Position numbers and translations under genes: made by a program
In this document: piece by piece, positions 15,190 through 23,536 of the stretch
Layout of the letters: every line of letters begins with the position of its first letter
How positions within the stretch are numbered: the stretch's first letter is position 1
NCBI GenBank assembly: GCA_031556065.1
Contig: JAVBTR010000015.1
Coordinates: 1-49,862, forward strand
Length of the DNA stretch: 49,862 bases
Source: JAVBTR01 sp031556065
GTDB taxonomy: Bacteria > Bacillota > Clostridia > Christensenellales > Aristaeellaceae
Direction: 5' to 3'
The notes under the pieces: model-generated
Databases searched by the model: none
Told to the model about the DNA's origin: nothing
The model's input: the letters and a program-made list of their open reading frames with translations, nothing else

Positions 15190-15657
15190 CTATTCGCCTT
15201 CGTAGTATTCCACCTGATCAGCTAAACGGTATAGCTGATTCAAATTCTTACCCCAAACCCCAATCTTTCCAGAATCCGGGTACACTGCCACTTCCAAATC
15301 GTTGTGGGTATCAAAATCGATATAAATCAGATTCTCCGTTTCAGAAACATTGGTTAACTTATGGGCACCGTTTTCATTGGCGGGAAAGTAGAGCATGTCC
15401 CCCGCCTGAACCGCCCTTTCGCCCTGAGGCGTTTTCAGCTTGCCGGTACCGGACAAAATGTAGAACACTTCTTCATTTTTGATATGGTAATGGTACGGGA
15501 ACCCGGCTTTTCCCGGCGGTAGTTCATATACGGCAACAGTACATTGCGCTGCCTCGCCAGTGGGGAGAAAACTCCGACGATAATATTCGTAATCCGGGTG
15601 TTCATGGCGGTACTTTTGCTCAACACCGATTATATTGACGTGTTTAATCTCTTTCAT
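15190..15657 (-). CDS. Cupin-domain protein
   Basis: A 155-residue single-domain cupin. Motif 1 is YHYHIKNEEVFYILSGTGKL (His, His, Glu metal ligands in the usual spacing) and motif 2 is GDMLYFPANENGAHKLTN (the last His). Such small cupins include sugar isomerases, dioxygenase-like enzymes and binding proteins, and the sequence does not say which. It starts 10 bases after the ytvI stop, with a weaker AGAAGGGG sequence some distance upstream, so coupling to ytvI translation is likely. It is in the minus-strand group running from rubredoxin to galM. Confidence 0.85.
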   Translation of the reverse strand: MKEIKHVNIIGVEQKYRHEHPDYEYYRRSFLPTGEAAQCTVAVYELPPGKAGFPYHYHIKNEEVFYILSGTGKLKTPQGERAVQAGDMLYFPANENGAHKLTNVSETENLIYIDFDTHNDLEVAVYPDSGKIGVWGKNLNQLYRLADQVEYYEGE

Positions 15658-15667
15658 TTGTACTGGT

Positions 15668-16783
15668 TTACCCCTTCTTTACAGGCTGCAATAGCCCTTC
15701 ATCAGCTGCTAGAACCACTTTGAGAATATTCAGCACAATGGGACCCGCCAGCATGCCCAGAACCCCCATTAGCTTAAAGCCCGCGTACAGGGCCATCATG
15801 GTGGCAAGGGGATACAAGCCTAAGTTCTTGCCTACGATCCGGGGTTCCGAGATTTGCCTGACCAGAATAGTCAGCAAATACAGAATCAGCATCCCGATTC
15901 CGATGGCCGTGTCTCCCATAACAAAAGCCAGAATAGACCAGGTAATTAGAAACAAGCCCGCGCCAATTACCGGCAATGCGTCCCCGATGCCGATTAGCAG
16001 ACCCATAAGCAAACCGTAAGGCCGCCGCATAATAATCAGCCCTACGGTCACTGTAATGGTAATCAGCAGCGATACCAGCAATTGGGATTTCATTTGCCCG
16101 AACACTGCGATCAATAGATTGTTTTTAAGGGATATGGCGCCCTCCACCACAGGCTTTGGAAACACTCTTTTAAAGAAGCCGAATATCCGCTCCTTGTCAT
16201 AGCTCAGATAGAAGGTCCCCATAATAGTCAGAACGATTGTCAGAATAATTTCTGGCAAGCTGAATGCCGTAGCAAACGCGCCGCCGGTAGCGTTTTTCAA
16301 AATGGTGGTGGCAAACGCAGTCAGGGTTTTGGTCAGTTCGTTAATAGAAGTGCTGATCAGCTGATTGAAATTTTCCGGCAGGTAATCCGCGTAATTGTCA
16401 CTTAGCATTTTAATCAGTTCATTGCCCTTGTTGCGAATAAAGTTAATAAGCTCTGGAATGGATTTGGCCAGCGCCACCGATTCTGTAATAATGCGGCGTA
16501 AAACCAGCACAGAAATAATACCGATCACGCCGTAAACCAGCACTGTAACCAATACCGTGGAAACCGAATTTTTAAACTTGAACTTGCCCATGATCTTACG
16601 CAAAAGCTTTACCAATGGTTCCATCAGCCAAGCCACAACCCCTGCCACAAAGAACGGCGCAAACAGCGGGAACAGAAACACCACCAGATAACAGGCAATG
16701 AGCACCATGGCAATAAGCCCAAACTTTCTAGGCAATCCGTTCATCTTGGTGTTAAAAGCTGTCATGCGTTCCCATAAGGTCAT
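15668..16783 (-). CDS. ytvI: AI-2E family membrane protein, YtvI-like
   Basis: A 371-residue polytopic protein of the AI-2E/PerM family. Hydrophobic segments at about 20-60 are followed by a middle amphipathic region with the polar stretch DNYADYLPENFNQLI, then five to six helices. Conserved family phrases are seen: KMNGLPRKFG at the start, YGLLMGLLIGIGDALPVIGAG and EPRIVGKNLGLYPLATMMALYAGFKLMGVLGMLAGPI. In Bacillus the YtvI branch is linked to sporulation, and a Spo0A-like gene is directly upstream. The ATG at 16,783 has CAAGGAGG in front and overlaps the Spo0A-like stop (ATGA). Transport substrate unknown. Confidence 0.88.
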   Translation of the reverse strand: MTLWERMTAFNTKMNGLPRKFGLIAMVLIACYLVVFLFPLFAPFFVAGVVAWLMEPLVKLLRKIMGKFKFKNSVSTVLVTVLVYGVIGIISVLVLRRIITESVALAKSIPELINFIRNKGNELIKMLSDNYADYLPENFNQLISTSINELTKTLTAFATTILKNATGGAFATAFSLPEIILTIVLTIMGTFYLSYDKERIFGFFKRVFPKPVVEGAISLKNNLLIAVFGQMKSQLLVSLLITITVTVGLIIMRRPYGLLMGLLIGIGDALPVIGAGLFLITWSILAFVMGDTAIGIGMLILYLLTILVRQISEPRIVGKNLGLYPLATMMALYAGFKLMGVLGMLAGPIVLNILKVVLAADEGLLQPVKKG

Positions 16784-17493
16784 ATATCGTATTCCTCCTT
16801 GAGATGAATCAGGCACATGGCGATAAACTCGCGGTTGGTGGGTTTGCCCTTTTCAGGATCGTAGCTCTGCCCAAAAAGTCCTTCGATAGCCGCCAGTTTC
16901 CCGTGGCTAAAGGTGGTTTCAATAGCGTGGCGGACACACCTTTCCACCGATGAAGGGCTTACCTTAAACCGCTTAGCCGCATAGGGGTATAGCGCAAATT
17001 TATACTGCTCCCGGTATTGGGGGTTTGAAAGGGCCAGGGGGATCATGCAGGCCAGATAATCGGTGCCGCTTAAGTGGGCTGGCATGTTCATTTGGATAAG
17101 CAGCTTTCTGGCCCGTTCTTCCCGCTTAGCACGGGTGGCTTCATAAAAATAGGGTGCGGGCCCTTTTAAAACCTGATCCACCATGGGCAAAAATGCCAGG
17201 GAATCCGCCTCTCGGGAAAGGCAGCCATCTGCCTGTTTGGTTTCCCCAACAAACAAAACATAGGGACAATGCCAAAGGGGCCTTTGGACAAAGCTGTTCA
17301 GCACGCTGTGCCCATCTATTTCCTTCAAAACGCTGTCCAGTATGAGCACGTCGCAAGCCATTTTCTGTACCCATTGGAGCACTTCCCTACCCGAATTGCA
17401 AAGGGTGCAGGCCGTATGCTCATCCCGGTTTTCAAGCACATCCCGAAGCAGAAGCATGCGGGTTTCATCTGATAGCCCTAACAGGATACGCAA
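16780..17493 (-). CDS. Spo0A-like regulator with degenerate receiver
   Basis: A 237-residue protein whose C-terminal half (about 120-237) is a Spo0A DNA-binding domain: YPYAAKRFKVSPSSVERCVRHAIETTF followed by KPTNREFIAMCLIHL, matching the Spo0A recognition helix and C-terminal helix. The N-terminal half has receiver length and an Asp at VLILDSVL, but the acidic pair after beta-1 is reduced to SDE and the invariant Lys of the LKP motif is replaced (LAFLPMV), so ordinary phosphorylation is doubtful. The TTG at 17,493 has AAAGGGGG seven bases upstream and starts at the receiver strand; an ATG at 17,535 is the alternative. Its neighbours (ytvI downstream) do not match the canonical spo0A locus, so it is probably a paralogue. 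Confidence 0.8.
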   Translation of the reverse strand: MRILLGLSDETRMLLLRDVLENRDEHTACTLCNSGREVLQWVQKMACDVLILDSVLKEIDGHSVLNSFVQRPLWHCPYVLFVGETKQADGCLSREADSLAFLPMVDQVLKGPAPYFYEATRAKREERARKLLIQMNMPAHLSGTDYLACMIPLALSNPQYREQYKFALYPYAAKRFKVSPSSVERCVRHAIETTFSHGKLAAIEGLFGQSYDPEKGKPTNREFIAMCLIHLKEEYDI

Positions 17494-17545
17494 ACAAAAA
17501 CCCCCTTTATGCACAAACTCTTTAGTTCGCCGCATAAAGAGGGTT
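17493..17545 (-). terminator. Terminator of the rubredoxin gene overlapping the next gene's RBS
   Basis: On the minus strand a 14-bp stem (17,532-17,545 and 17,499-17,512, one G-T pair) is followed by TTTTTG, the form of an intrinsic terminator. Its 3' arm contains AAAGGGGG, the RBS of the Spo0A-like TTG start at 17,493, so the hairpin would both terminate and hide that site. Confidence 0.75.
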
Positions 17546-17570
17546 TTCCTTTACTTACCTTACACTTACC

Positions 17571-17732
17571 TTAATCTTCCTTTTCGAATTCGTCCTTGCC
17601 TACACCGCAGACAGGGCATTCAAAATCCTCGGGCAGGTCTTCAAAAGGGGTGCCGGCGGCAATCTCATTATCCGGATCACCTAACGCTTCGTCGTAAACG
17701 TAACCACATACTGTGCAAACATACTTAGCCAT
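17571..17732 (-). CDS. Rubredoxin
   Basis: A 53-residue iron protein for one-electron transfer in the cytoplasm. The two metal-binding pairs are clear: YVCTVCGYVYDEALGDPD at 4-21 (C6, C9) and FECPVCGVGKDEFE at 37-50 (C39, C42), giving the single Fe(Cys)4 site, with the usual G-x-P-F-E-D-L-P segment between them. It begins MAKYVC with ATG at 17,732 preceded by AGGAGGTG. It is a stand-alone rubredoxin as expected in strict anaerobes, where it serves oxygen and peroxide reduction. Its own promoter and terminator suggest expression independent of the downstream genes. Confidence 0.97.
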   Translation of the reverse strand: MAKYVCTVCGYVYDEALGDPDNEIAAGTPFEDLPEDFECPVCGVGKDEFEKED

Positions 17733-17764
17733 AAAAACACCTCCTGTTATTTGGGTATATGAGC

Positions 17765-17770
17765 ATTATA
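17765..17770 (-). promoter_or_regulatory. Extended -10 promoter of rubredoxin
   Basis: TATAAT preceded by TGG (TGGTATAAT) on the minus strand, about 33 bases upstream of the ATG. No good -35 box is seen at the right distance, so an extended -10 promoter is inferred. Confidence 0.55.
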
Positions 17771-17796
17771 CCACGTTTATGCCCAATTGAAACACA

Positions 17797-17825
17797 TTGC
17801 TATTTTTGTTTGTGACAGCTATAAT
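17797..17825 (+). promoter_or_regulatory. Promoter of the membrane protein-RNA modification genes
   Basis: -35 TTGCTA (17,797-17,802), 17-base spacer, -10 TATAAT (17,820-17,825), 35 bases upstream of the TTG start at 17,860. It is divergent from the rubredoxin promoter. Confidence 0.65.
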
Positions 17826-17859
17826 AGAAGGGTATACCCCATGAAAGGAAGTACACATA

Positions 17860-18648
17860 TTGTATAACACATTATTGACCCAGGCCATTAAATTAGAAAG
17901 AAACCACCGTGGCGATATCTTTGCGGCCTTTTTCGTGCAAATTCTTTTACGGCTTATCGCTCTGGTGCCTTTGGCCGCCATTTTTACCCCCCATAAACAA
18001 TTAGCCTGCCTTTGCCCCCTTCTCTGGGTTTTTCTGGTGCTGCCCCTGCGGTTTTCCATGGCCGACGGACTCAACCGTTTCGTTGCGGGCGAAAAACTGT
18101 TTTCTTACCGCATCATCAGCTTTAGCCAGTATTTTAGCAAGCTCCTTAAGGCTTTGGGGCAGCTGATTAAAATGCTTCTTTCCGGGGCTCTTATTATCAG
18201 CGCTATGGTTTACGTAGTGGACCTGAGTACCAAGGTAGACCCGTTCACCTTCATTCGTATGCTCCAACAGCTAGGCGGGGGTAAATTCGAAACCGGCCTG
18301 GTAGTGGCTGCTGCCATTGCCTGCGCCCTATGCATTCCCATTATTATGATGATGGGCTTTTGCTGCGGGGATCGGTTCATCTTTGCCAAAGGCATAAAGC
18401 CTTACTCCGGCATGCGCAGGGGCTATTTTAAAGTGGGCCTGTTAAGCTTTTTGCTATTGTTGCCCGCTATCGCATGCGTTGTCGGCGCTTTTTTCACCTC
18501 CATGCCCCTCTTTATCTACACCCTGGGCAGGGATACCAGCGGCTTCAAAACTGCACTTTATCTTTTGATCGCCGCTATCCTCCTGTATGTGCCTTCCCTG
18601 CCTATTCGCAAGCTCCTGGTGCCTATCGCGGTAAACCATGAGGCTTGA
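17860..18648 (+). CDS. Integral membrane protein of unknown function
   Basis: A 262-residue protein with about six hydrophobic segments (roughly 21-42, 47-65, 98-120, 145-170, 190-212, 226-245) and a short soluble N-terminus. No motif that I recognise; the segment RGDIFAAFFVQILLRLIALVP and GCCGDRFIFAKGIKPYSGMRRGYFKVG resemble loops of small membrane proteins only in general character. The TTG at 17,860 is the first codon of the frame and has GGAAG nearby; an internal start is possible. Its last 11 bases overlap the start of the RsuA-type gene, so the two are co-translated. Confidence 0.75.
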   Translation: MYNTLLTQAIKLERNHRGDIFAAFFVQILLRLIALVPLAAIFTPHKQLACLCPLLWVFLVLPLRFSMADGLNRFVAGEKLFSYRIISFSQYFSKLLKALGQLIKMLLSGALIISAMVYVVDLSTKVDPFTFIRMLQQLGGGKFETGLVVAAAIACALCIPIIMMMGFCCGDRFIFAKGIKPYSGMRRGYFKVGLLSFLLLLPAIACVVGAFFTSMPLFIYTLGRDTSGFKTALYLLIAAILLYVPSLPIRKLLVPIAVNHEA

Positions 18649-19354
18649 TAAATACCTAAGCCAGAAGGCTCTGGGCACCAGAAGCCAGGTACGTGAGTTG
18701 GTCAAGGCAGGCCGGGTCACCGTCAATGGTGTTTGTGCCAGGGACAGCGCTATGCATATCGACCCTGAAAAGGATCAAGTGATCTGCGATGGCCAGGCTC
18801 AGGACATGAAAACCGAATACCATATTATGCTTTGCAAGCCGGCCGGAGTCTTGACTGCCGCCCGTGATAAAAAGCAAAAGACAGTGCTGGACCTGCTGCC
18901 CCCTTTATTTAGAGCAGCTCAATGTATGCCCATCGGCAGGCTGGACAAAGACACCACCGGCCTGCTTATTTTTACCACCGACGGGCAGCTTAATCACTTG
19001 CTGCTCTCCCCCAAGCGTCATGTGGATAAAGTCTATACCGTCACCGTAAGGGACGAACTGAAGCCATCGGATATCGGCGCTTTTCAGGCAGGCTTGACCC
19101 TTTCCGATTTTAAGACCCTGCCTGCGGGGCTGGACATTTTGGAACCTAAAAAAGCCCGGGTCACGGTTCACGAAGGAAAGTTCCACCAGGTGAAGCGGAT
19201 GTTTGAAGCCGTTGGCAATGAGGTTCTCACCCTACACCGGGATTCCTTCGGCGGCATTGAGTTGGACCCGCGCCTTGAAAAAGGCCAGTGGCGGGAATTA
19301 ACCAAAGACGAACTGGCCCTATTACGGGAAAAGGCGGCAATCAACCATGAGTGA
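18638..19354 (+). CDS. RsuA/RluB-family pseudouridine synthase
   Basis: A 238-residue enzyme that converts a uridine of rRNA to pseudouridine. An S4 RNA-binding domain at 1-60 (MRLDKYLSQKALGTRSQVRELVKAGRVTVNG) precedes the catalytic domain with GRLDKDTTGLLIFTTDG, where the Asp of RLDKDT is catalytic, and KVYTVTV and EGKFHQVKRMF motifs. These mark the RsuA/RluB/E/F branch; the sequence near RluB-like enzymes is not resolved, so the target base is unknown. It overlaps the membrane protein upstream and its last codons overlap the methyltransferase start (ATGAGTGA), a tight operon. Confidence 0.93.
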   Translation: MRLDKYLSQKALGTRSQVRELVKAGRVTVNGVCARDSAMHIDPEKDQVICDGQAQDMKTEYHIMLCKPAGVLTAARDKKQKTVLDLLPPLFRAAQCMPIGRLDKDTTGLLIFTTDGQLNHLLLSPKRHVDKVYTVTVRDELKPSDIGAFQAGLTLSDFKTLPAGLDILEPKKARVTVHEGKFHQVKRMFEAVGNEVLTLHRDSFGGIELDPRLEKGQWRELTKDELALLREKAAINHE

Positions 19355-19937
19355 GCATTACTATACGGACAACCCCACCTCCCTATCCCACAAGCGACCC
19401 TTTAACCTTGCCTTTTTAGGCCATGAAATGACTTTTTACACCGATGCCGGGGTGTTTTCCAAAGATGAATTAGACAAGGGCACTGCTCTTTTATTGGAGC
19501 ACCTTCCCCCATTAACTGGCAGCGCCCTGGATTTGGGCTGCGGCTGGGGTGCCATTGGAGTCACCCTGCTTAAATTAAACCCTGCCTTAAGCGTTACCAT
19601 GGTGGATATTAATCAAAGGGCTGTTGAACTAAGCAAAGAAAACCTAAGGCTAAACCGTGTATCCGCCCATGTGCTTCAAAGCGACGGGCTCCATGCCCTT
19701 AATGGCATGGCTTTTGATACGGTGATCACCAACCCGCCCATTCGTGCGGGGAAGCCAGTCATCTACGATATGTTTGAAAAAAGCCACCTTCATTTAAATG
19801 AAGGTGGCAGTCTGTACATTGTTATCCGCAAGCAGCAGGGCGCAGATTCGGCCATCAGGTTTTTAAAAGGCATTTACCAGGATGTGCGGGTGCTAAAAAA
19901 AAGTGGCGGATTCGATATTATTCAGGCGATTAAATAA
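19347..19937 (+). CDS. RsmC-like rRNA guanine N2-methyltransferase
   Basis: A 196-residue class I SAM-dependent methyltransferase. Motif I is ALDLGCGWGAIGVTLLK, acidic motif II is TMVDINQRAVE, and the catalytic NPPIRAG motif (residues about 127-133) is the hallmark of N2-guanine methyltransferases such as RsmC and RsmD. The length and start (SLSHKRPFNLAFLGHEMTFYTDAGVFSKDELDKGTALLLEHL) fit the short RsmC-type proteins of Firmicutes (16S m2G1207). It is the last gene of this operon; the DNA ends in tail-to-tail orientation with the helicase gene two bases away. Confidence 0.88.
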   Translation: MSEHYYTDNPTSLSHKRPFNLAFLGHEMTFYTDAGVFSKDELDKGTALLLEHLPPLTGSALDLGCGWGAIGVTLLKLNPALSVTMVDINQRAVELSKENLRLNRVSAHVLQSDGLHALNGMAFDTVITNPPIRAGKPVIYDMFEKSHLHLNEGGSLYIVIRKQQGADSAIRFLKGIYQDVRVLKKSGGFDIIQAIK

Positions 19938-19939
19938 GA

Positions 19940-22189
19940 TTACTCCTCCCGCCAAAACAATTCAAGCGCTTTTTCAAGCTCGCCTTGCTGGTATTGCCAG
20001 TGAGGCGGGCATAATTTTTCATAGGCTCGCTGGGTATAGCGGTCATCGATTAAAAGGGCTGCGCCCTTATCTTTTTCGGAGCGGATTACCCGGCCCGCGG
20101 CCTGCAAAATCTTATGCATGCCGGGAATCTGGTAGGCATACTTGAAGCCCGCATTAAAACGCTGCTGGTAGTATTCCCGCAAGGTTTCCTGAAAAATATT
20201 CACTTGGGGCAGCCCCACTCCCACCAGCATCACCCCAAGGAGTTTATCTCCCGGCAGATCGATGCCCTCGGAAAAAATGCCACCCATAACACATAACCCC
20301 AGCACCGTTTCAGTACCTTCGTGAAAGTGGCTTAGAAATTCATCCCTGGCTGCCTCCCCCATGCCCTGGGTTTGGATCACCAAGGGCAACGCTTCCAATT
20401 GTTCGCCAATAAGCTGCATATATTTAAACGAAGGAAAAAACGCGATATACTTTCCGGGCTTGCTTACAAACAAGCCGCGGATGGCCTGCGCCACCTGATT
20501 GGCCGTTTCTTCTCTTGCGGTATACCGCGTATTCACATTTAACCTTTTCACAAAAAATCGTTCCGGCGGAAAGGGGGATGCCATTTGAAACAACGCATCC
20601 TCCTCTTCACAGCCAAAAAGCACCTTCATATCGGAAAGGGGCGAAAGGGTGGCTGAAAAAAACACCACTCCGCGCATGCCCTTGGTGGCCCCCTGAATAT
20701 GCTCCGCCACGCTCAAGCAAAAGGCCGTCAGCCTTTTTTGATGGGCGCTGCCTTCCAACAGATAAGCATGGGTATCTTCCCCAATAGAGAACCCAAAGGC
20801 CTTCAGGGCCATATAAATTTCAAAATGGGTATCCCCCGCCTGGCCTCGGCCTATTTCCTCCAACAGCGCATCCATCAGGTGGCTGAAGGCCTCCTTAACG
20901 GCAGAGCCCTCCAAATCCACCGGGCCATTTTCTTCAAAAGCCAAAATAGCCTTAATGGCCGCCATCAGCGCTTTATTCATAGGATGGCTGCGTTTGGGGT
21001 AGCCTTTTTTAAGCGCCCGCAGCGCCTTGGTATCGATGGTGGCGCTTAACATATCCCGCACACGGGAAAGCAGGTTGTGGCTTTCGTCCACAAGCAAGGT
21101 CATATCCTTGCGGGCATCGAAAATCCGCTGCAAATGAGCAGTTGGATCAAAGGCATAGTTATAATCCCCGATGACCACATCGGCAATTTCCGATAGGGAA
21201 AGGGAAAACTCAAAGGGACATACCTGATGCTTTAAGGCTGCTTGGCGGATGGTTTCCTCGTCCCAGGTTTCAAGGGGCAAAATACCATTAATCGCATCAG
21301 GCAAGCGCACAAAGAACCCCTGGGCATAGGGGCAATTTTCCAAATCACACTTGCCATCTGGCATAAAGCATTGTTTTTCTTTGGCCGTTAAAGTAAGCAC
21401 CCAAAGGGAAACAGGCTGCTGCCGCAACAGCATTAGACAATCCTGGGCGGCTTTTCGCTGGGTTGTCCTGGCTGTTAAATAAAACACCTGGTTGGTCAGG
21501 CCCTGGCCCAGGGCCATGAGTGTTGGGAACAGCACCGCGGCAGATTTTCCCGTACCTGTAGGCATTTCGGATAAAAGCCTTCTGCGCTGTTTAATGGCCG
21601 TAAACACCTGCACAGCCATTTCCCGCTGGCCCTTACGGTATTGCTCGTAAGGGAATTTAAGCGCCTTTAAAAGCCCATCCCGCTTTCCCCGATGCTCTTT
21701 AAGCATTCTTTGCCAATTGACGTAAGCAGAATAAAGGGCATCAAAGCACTGCTGGCAGGCTTCCTTCGTAAGCTCCTCCGTGAATGCTCGGCGCACATTG
21801 CCCCGTTTGTCCACATAGCAGGTAGAAACAATTACTTTTTCCGCTCCATACAAGCAACACACCATATACCCATAGACCACCCCCTGGGCACGGTGTGCCG
21901 GGTATGGTTCCATAGGCAGCTCTTCCCATGAGTAAAGCTTAATTTCTTCAATTTGGGGCACATCCCCCGGCATATAGCCATCCATGCGGCCGGACAGGGT
22001 AAGCGTTTCTTCATTTAGATAGGGCAGCTCCATTTTAAGTGCTGATTCGATCTCCCAGCCATCGCCTAAGACCTTTTGCCTGGCCTTGTGGGAAATGGTG
22101 CCATCCAGCATATCCCGCATGGAAGCGCCACGGGTGAGGCTTTCCCCATGGAGAGTGAATTCCACCAAATCCCGCACGGAAATCTGCAC
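19940..22189 (-). CDS. XPD/DinG-type helicase with N-terminal nuclease-like domain
   Basis: A 749-residue superfamily 2 DNA helicase. The first 170 residues look like a PD-(D/E)XK (Cas4/RecB-like) module: ISVRDLVEFTLHGES, then a SGRMDGY and IEEIKLYSW strand, followed by Walker A PTGTGKSAA, the cysteine block of the 4Fe-4S domain (CFMPDGKCDLENCPY), DESHNLL (DEAH box), SATLSP and the motif VI QAAGRVIRSEKDKG. XPD-type polarity is 5'-3'. GTG at 22,189 has AAGAAGGGAG upstream and gives the family start MQISVRDLVEF; ATG codons at 22,225 and 22,252 are alternatives. It is probably a repair helicase; it is the only minus-strand gene between two plus-strand groups. Confidence 0.87.
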   Translation of the reverse strand: MQISVRDLVEFTLHGESLTRGASMRDMLDGTISHKARQKVLGDGWEIESALKMELPYLNEETLTLSGRMDGYMPGDVPQIEEIKLYSWEELPMEPYPAHRAQGVVYGYMVCCLYGAEKVIVSTCYVDKRGNVRRAFTEELTKEACQQCFDALYSAYVNWQRMLKEHRGKRDGLLKALKFPYEQYRKGQREMAVQVFTAIKQRRRLLSEMPTGTGKSAAVLFPTLMALGQGLTNQVFYLTARTTQRKAAQDCLMLLRQQPVSLWVLTLTAKEKQCFMPDGKCDLENCPYAQGFFVRLPDAINGILPLETWDEETIRQAALKHQVCPFEFSLSLSEIADVVIGDYNYAFDPTAHLQRIFDARKDMTLLVDESHNLLSRVRDMLSATIDTKALRALKKGYPKRSHPMNKALMAAIKAILAFEENGPVDLEGSAVKEAFSHLMDALLEEIGRGQAGDTHFEIYMALKAFGFSIGEDTHAYLLEGSAHQKRLTAFCLSVAEHIQGATKGMRGVVFFSATLSPLSDMKVLFGCEEEDALFQMASPFPPERFFVKRLNVNTRYTAREETANQVAQAIRGLFVSKPGKYIAFFPSFKYMQLIGEQLEALPLVIQTQGMGEAARDEFLSHFHEGTETVLGLCVMGGIFSEGIDLPGDKLLGVMLVGVGLPQVNIFQETLREYYQQRFNAGFKYAYQIPGMHKILQAAGRVIRSEKDKGAALLIDDRYTQRAYEKLCPPHWQYQQGELEKALELFWREE

Positions 22190-22326
22190 CGCAACCCGCT
22201 CCCTTCTTGTACCAAGTCCTAACATTATGACATAAACCCCATTGGGATGCAATAAACTGCATATGAAACGCCGTATAGGCGCATACTACGTACCGACGAT
22301 ATCGTTGCGTATGGAGGGATGGACAC

Positions 22327-23160
22327 ATGGAACAGGTTATACAGCGGGGTGCCCGTGCAGGCTGGCAGGCGGCTGAATCGGATAGATTGATGGACGCGGT
22401 ACAAAAGGCTGCCCAGGAAGGGATTCCCCTTAAACTGGTTTTCGAGCAAGTAAGTACGGATCTTAACCGCAAACCCAACAGCATCCGCAATTACTACTAC
22501 CAGCTTATGCGGGACACACCCCAGGACCATTTAAAGCGTGCCGCGCCATTTGAACTGTTTTCCCCGGAGGATGTACACGAACTGATTCGGGAAGTATTGA
22601 TCGGCAAAGCCAAAGGGTTATCTGTACGGGCCTGCGTGATGAACAAAGCGGATGGGGACAAAAGCCTGATGCTGCGTTACCAGAACAAATACCGCGCCAT
22701 CATGAAAAACAAGCCACACATGCTGGAAGAAGTCGCAAAGGAACTAAAGCAGGAGGGCTACGCCCTGCCGGAAGCCATCACGCGCCAAAGCAGCCCGGCG
22801 CCGGCAAGAATCACTGAAAGCCCCATGGAACAGATGGTACAGGAAATATCCGATCCGGCTGTAACGATGATGATGGAAGGGCTTAACGCGCTCCTCTACC
22901 GGGCTATGAAAAACAAAAGCAACGATAAGCTGGTGGAGCTGGACCGCCTGCGAGTGGCCTACGATTCTAACCGTTATGAATGGGAAAAAGAAGAAAAGCG
23001 CCTCAAAGAAGCGCTTAACGACATGATGGCCATCTGCCGGGATTTGTTGGCCCAGCCCATGGATCAACGGGAACGGGAGCTGCCCAAGTTTTCCGCGGAT
23101 ATTGCCATGGCCATATCCAATGGAGAAGCACTGCTAACAGAATACGCCTACATCAATTAA
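22327..23160 (+). CDS. Myb/SANT-like DNA-binding protein, RsfA-like
   Basis: A 277-residue protein with an N-terminal helical domain (about 10-62) that looks like a Myb/SANT module: GWQAAESDRLMDAVQKAAQEG followed by VFEQVSTDLNRKPNSIRNYYYQLMR. RsfA-type regulators of the prespore have this layout. The middle is unremarkable; residues about 195-245 are charged and likely coiled coil (LVELDRLRVAYDSNRYEWEKEEKRLKEAL). The start follows GGAGGG about 9 bases upstream. The gene ends 11 bases before the first large repeat. I do not recognise a closer family, and the DNA-binding role is inferred. Confidence 0.7.
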   Translation: MEQVIQRGARAGWQAAESDRLMDAVQKAAQEGIPLKLVFEQVSTDLNRKPNSIRNYYYQLMRDTPQDHLKRAAPFELFSPEDVHELIREVLIGKAKGLSVRACVMNKADGDKSLMLRYQNKYRAIMKNKPHMLEEVAKELKQEGYALPEAITRQSSPAPARITESPMEQMVQEISDPAVTMMMEGLNALLYRAMKNKSNDKLVELDRLRVAYDSNRYEWEKEEKRLKEALNDMMAICRDLLAQPMDQRERELPKFSADIAMAISNGEALLTEYAYIN

Positions 23161-23170
23161 AGTAAAACGG

Positions 23171-23335
23171 ATGGGGCTGCCGCAATAAGAATCAAGGAAC
23201 GCCAAGGGCTCTGCCCTTGGAACCCGCAAAGGGATGTATCCCTTTGATCCCATTATGGGATTTTTAAGGGATGAAATCCCTTAAACTGGGTCTGGGACAG
23301 CGTCCCAGCGTTTTCCTTTATTGCGGCAGCCCCAT
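23171..23335 (+). repeat. Large structured repeat, copy 1
   Basis: A 165-bp element closed by a perfect 18-bp inverted repeat (23,171-23,188 and 23,318-23,335). Inside are five more hairpins in order: CCAAGGGC/GCCCTTGG, AAAGGGAT/ATCCCTTT, ATCCCA/TGGGAT, AAGGGAT/ATCCCTT and TGGGAC/GTCCCA, each with a loop of 2-3 bases. It starts 10 bases after the stop of the Myb-like gene. The second copy (38,534) has the same structure with compensating base changes. No transposase. The interval 23,336-23,536 before degV holds a TATAAT-like box at 23,401-23,406 without a good -35. Confidence 0.9.
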
Positions 23336-23536
23336 TTATGTTAGATTTGTTGTAAGGCAGTTCATCCCTTGACGCCTGTGCCTTTGTTTCATATTGCGGC
23401 GGTATAATTGCTGTTCTTCTATGCACAGAAGAGGATTTCCTTTCTATAAAATTGAACTGCCTAAGTAGTGCCCAATACATCTACAGTTAATATTTCTTTG
23501 TTATTCTAAAATCATTCCAACAAGGAGCGGATACAT

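Noticed and set aside
16780..17493. Master sporulation regulator Spo0A
   Set aside because: The DNA-binding domain matches, but the receiver lacks key residues and the neighbours are not those of spo0A, so only Spo0A-like is claimed.
23171..23335. Insertion sequence
   Set aside because: Terminal inverted repeats are present, but the interior is only hairpins without any transposase, so it is listed as a structured repeat.
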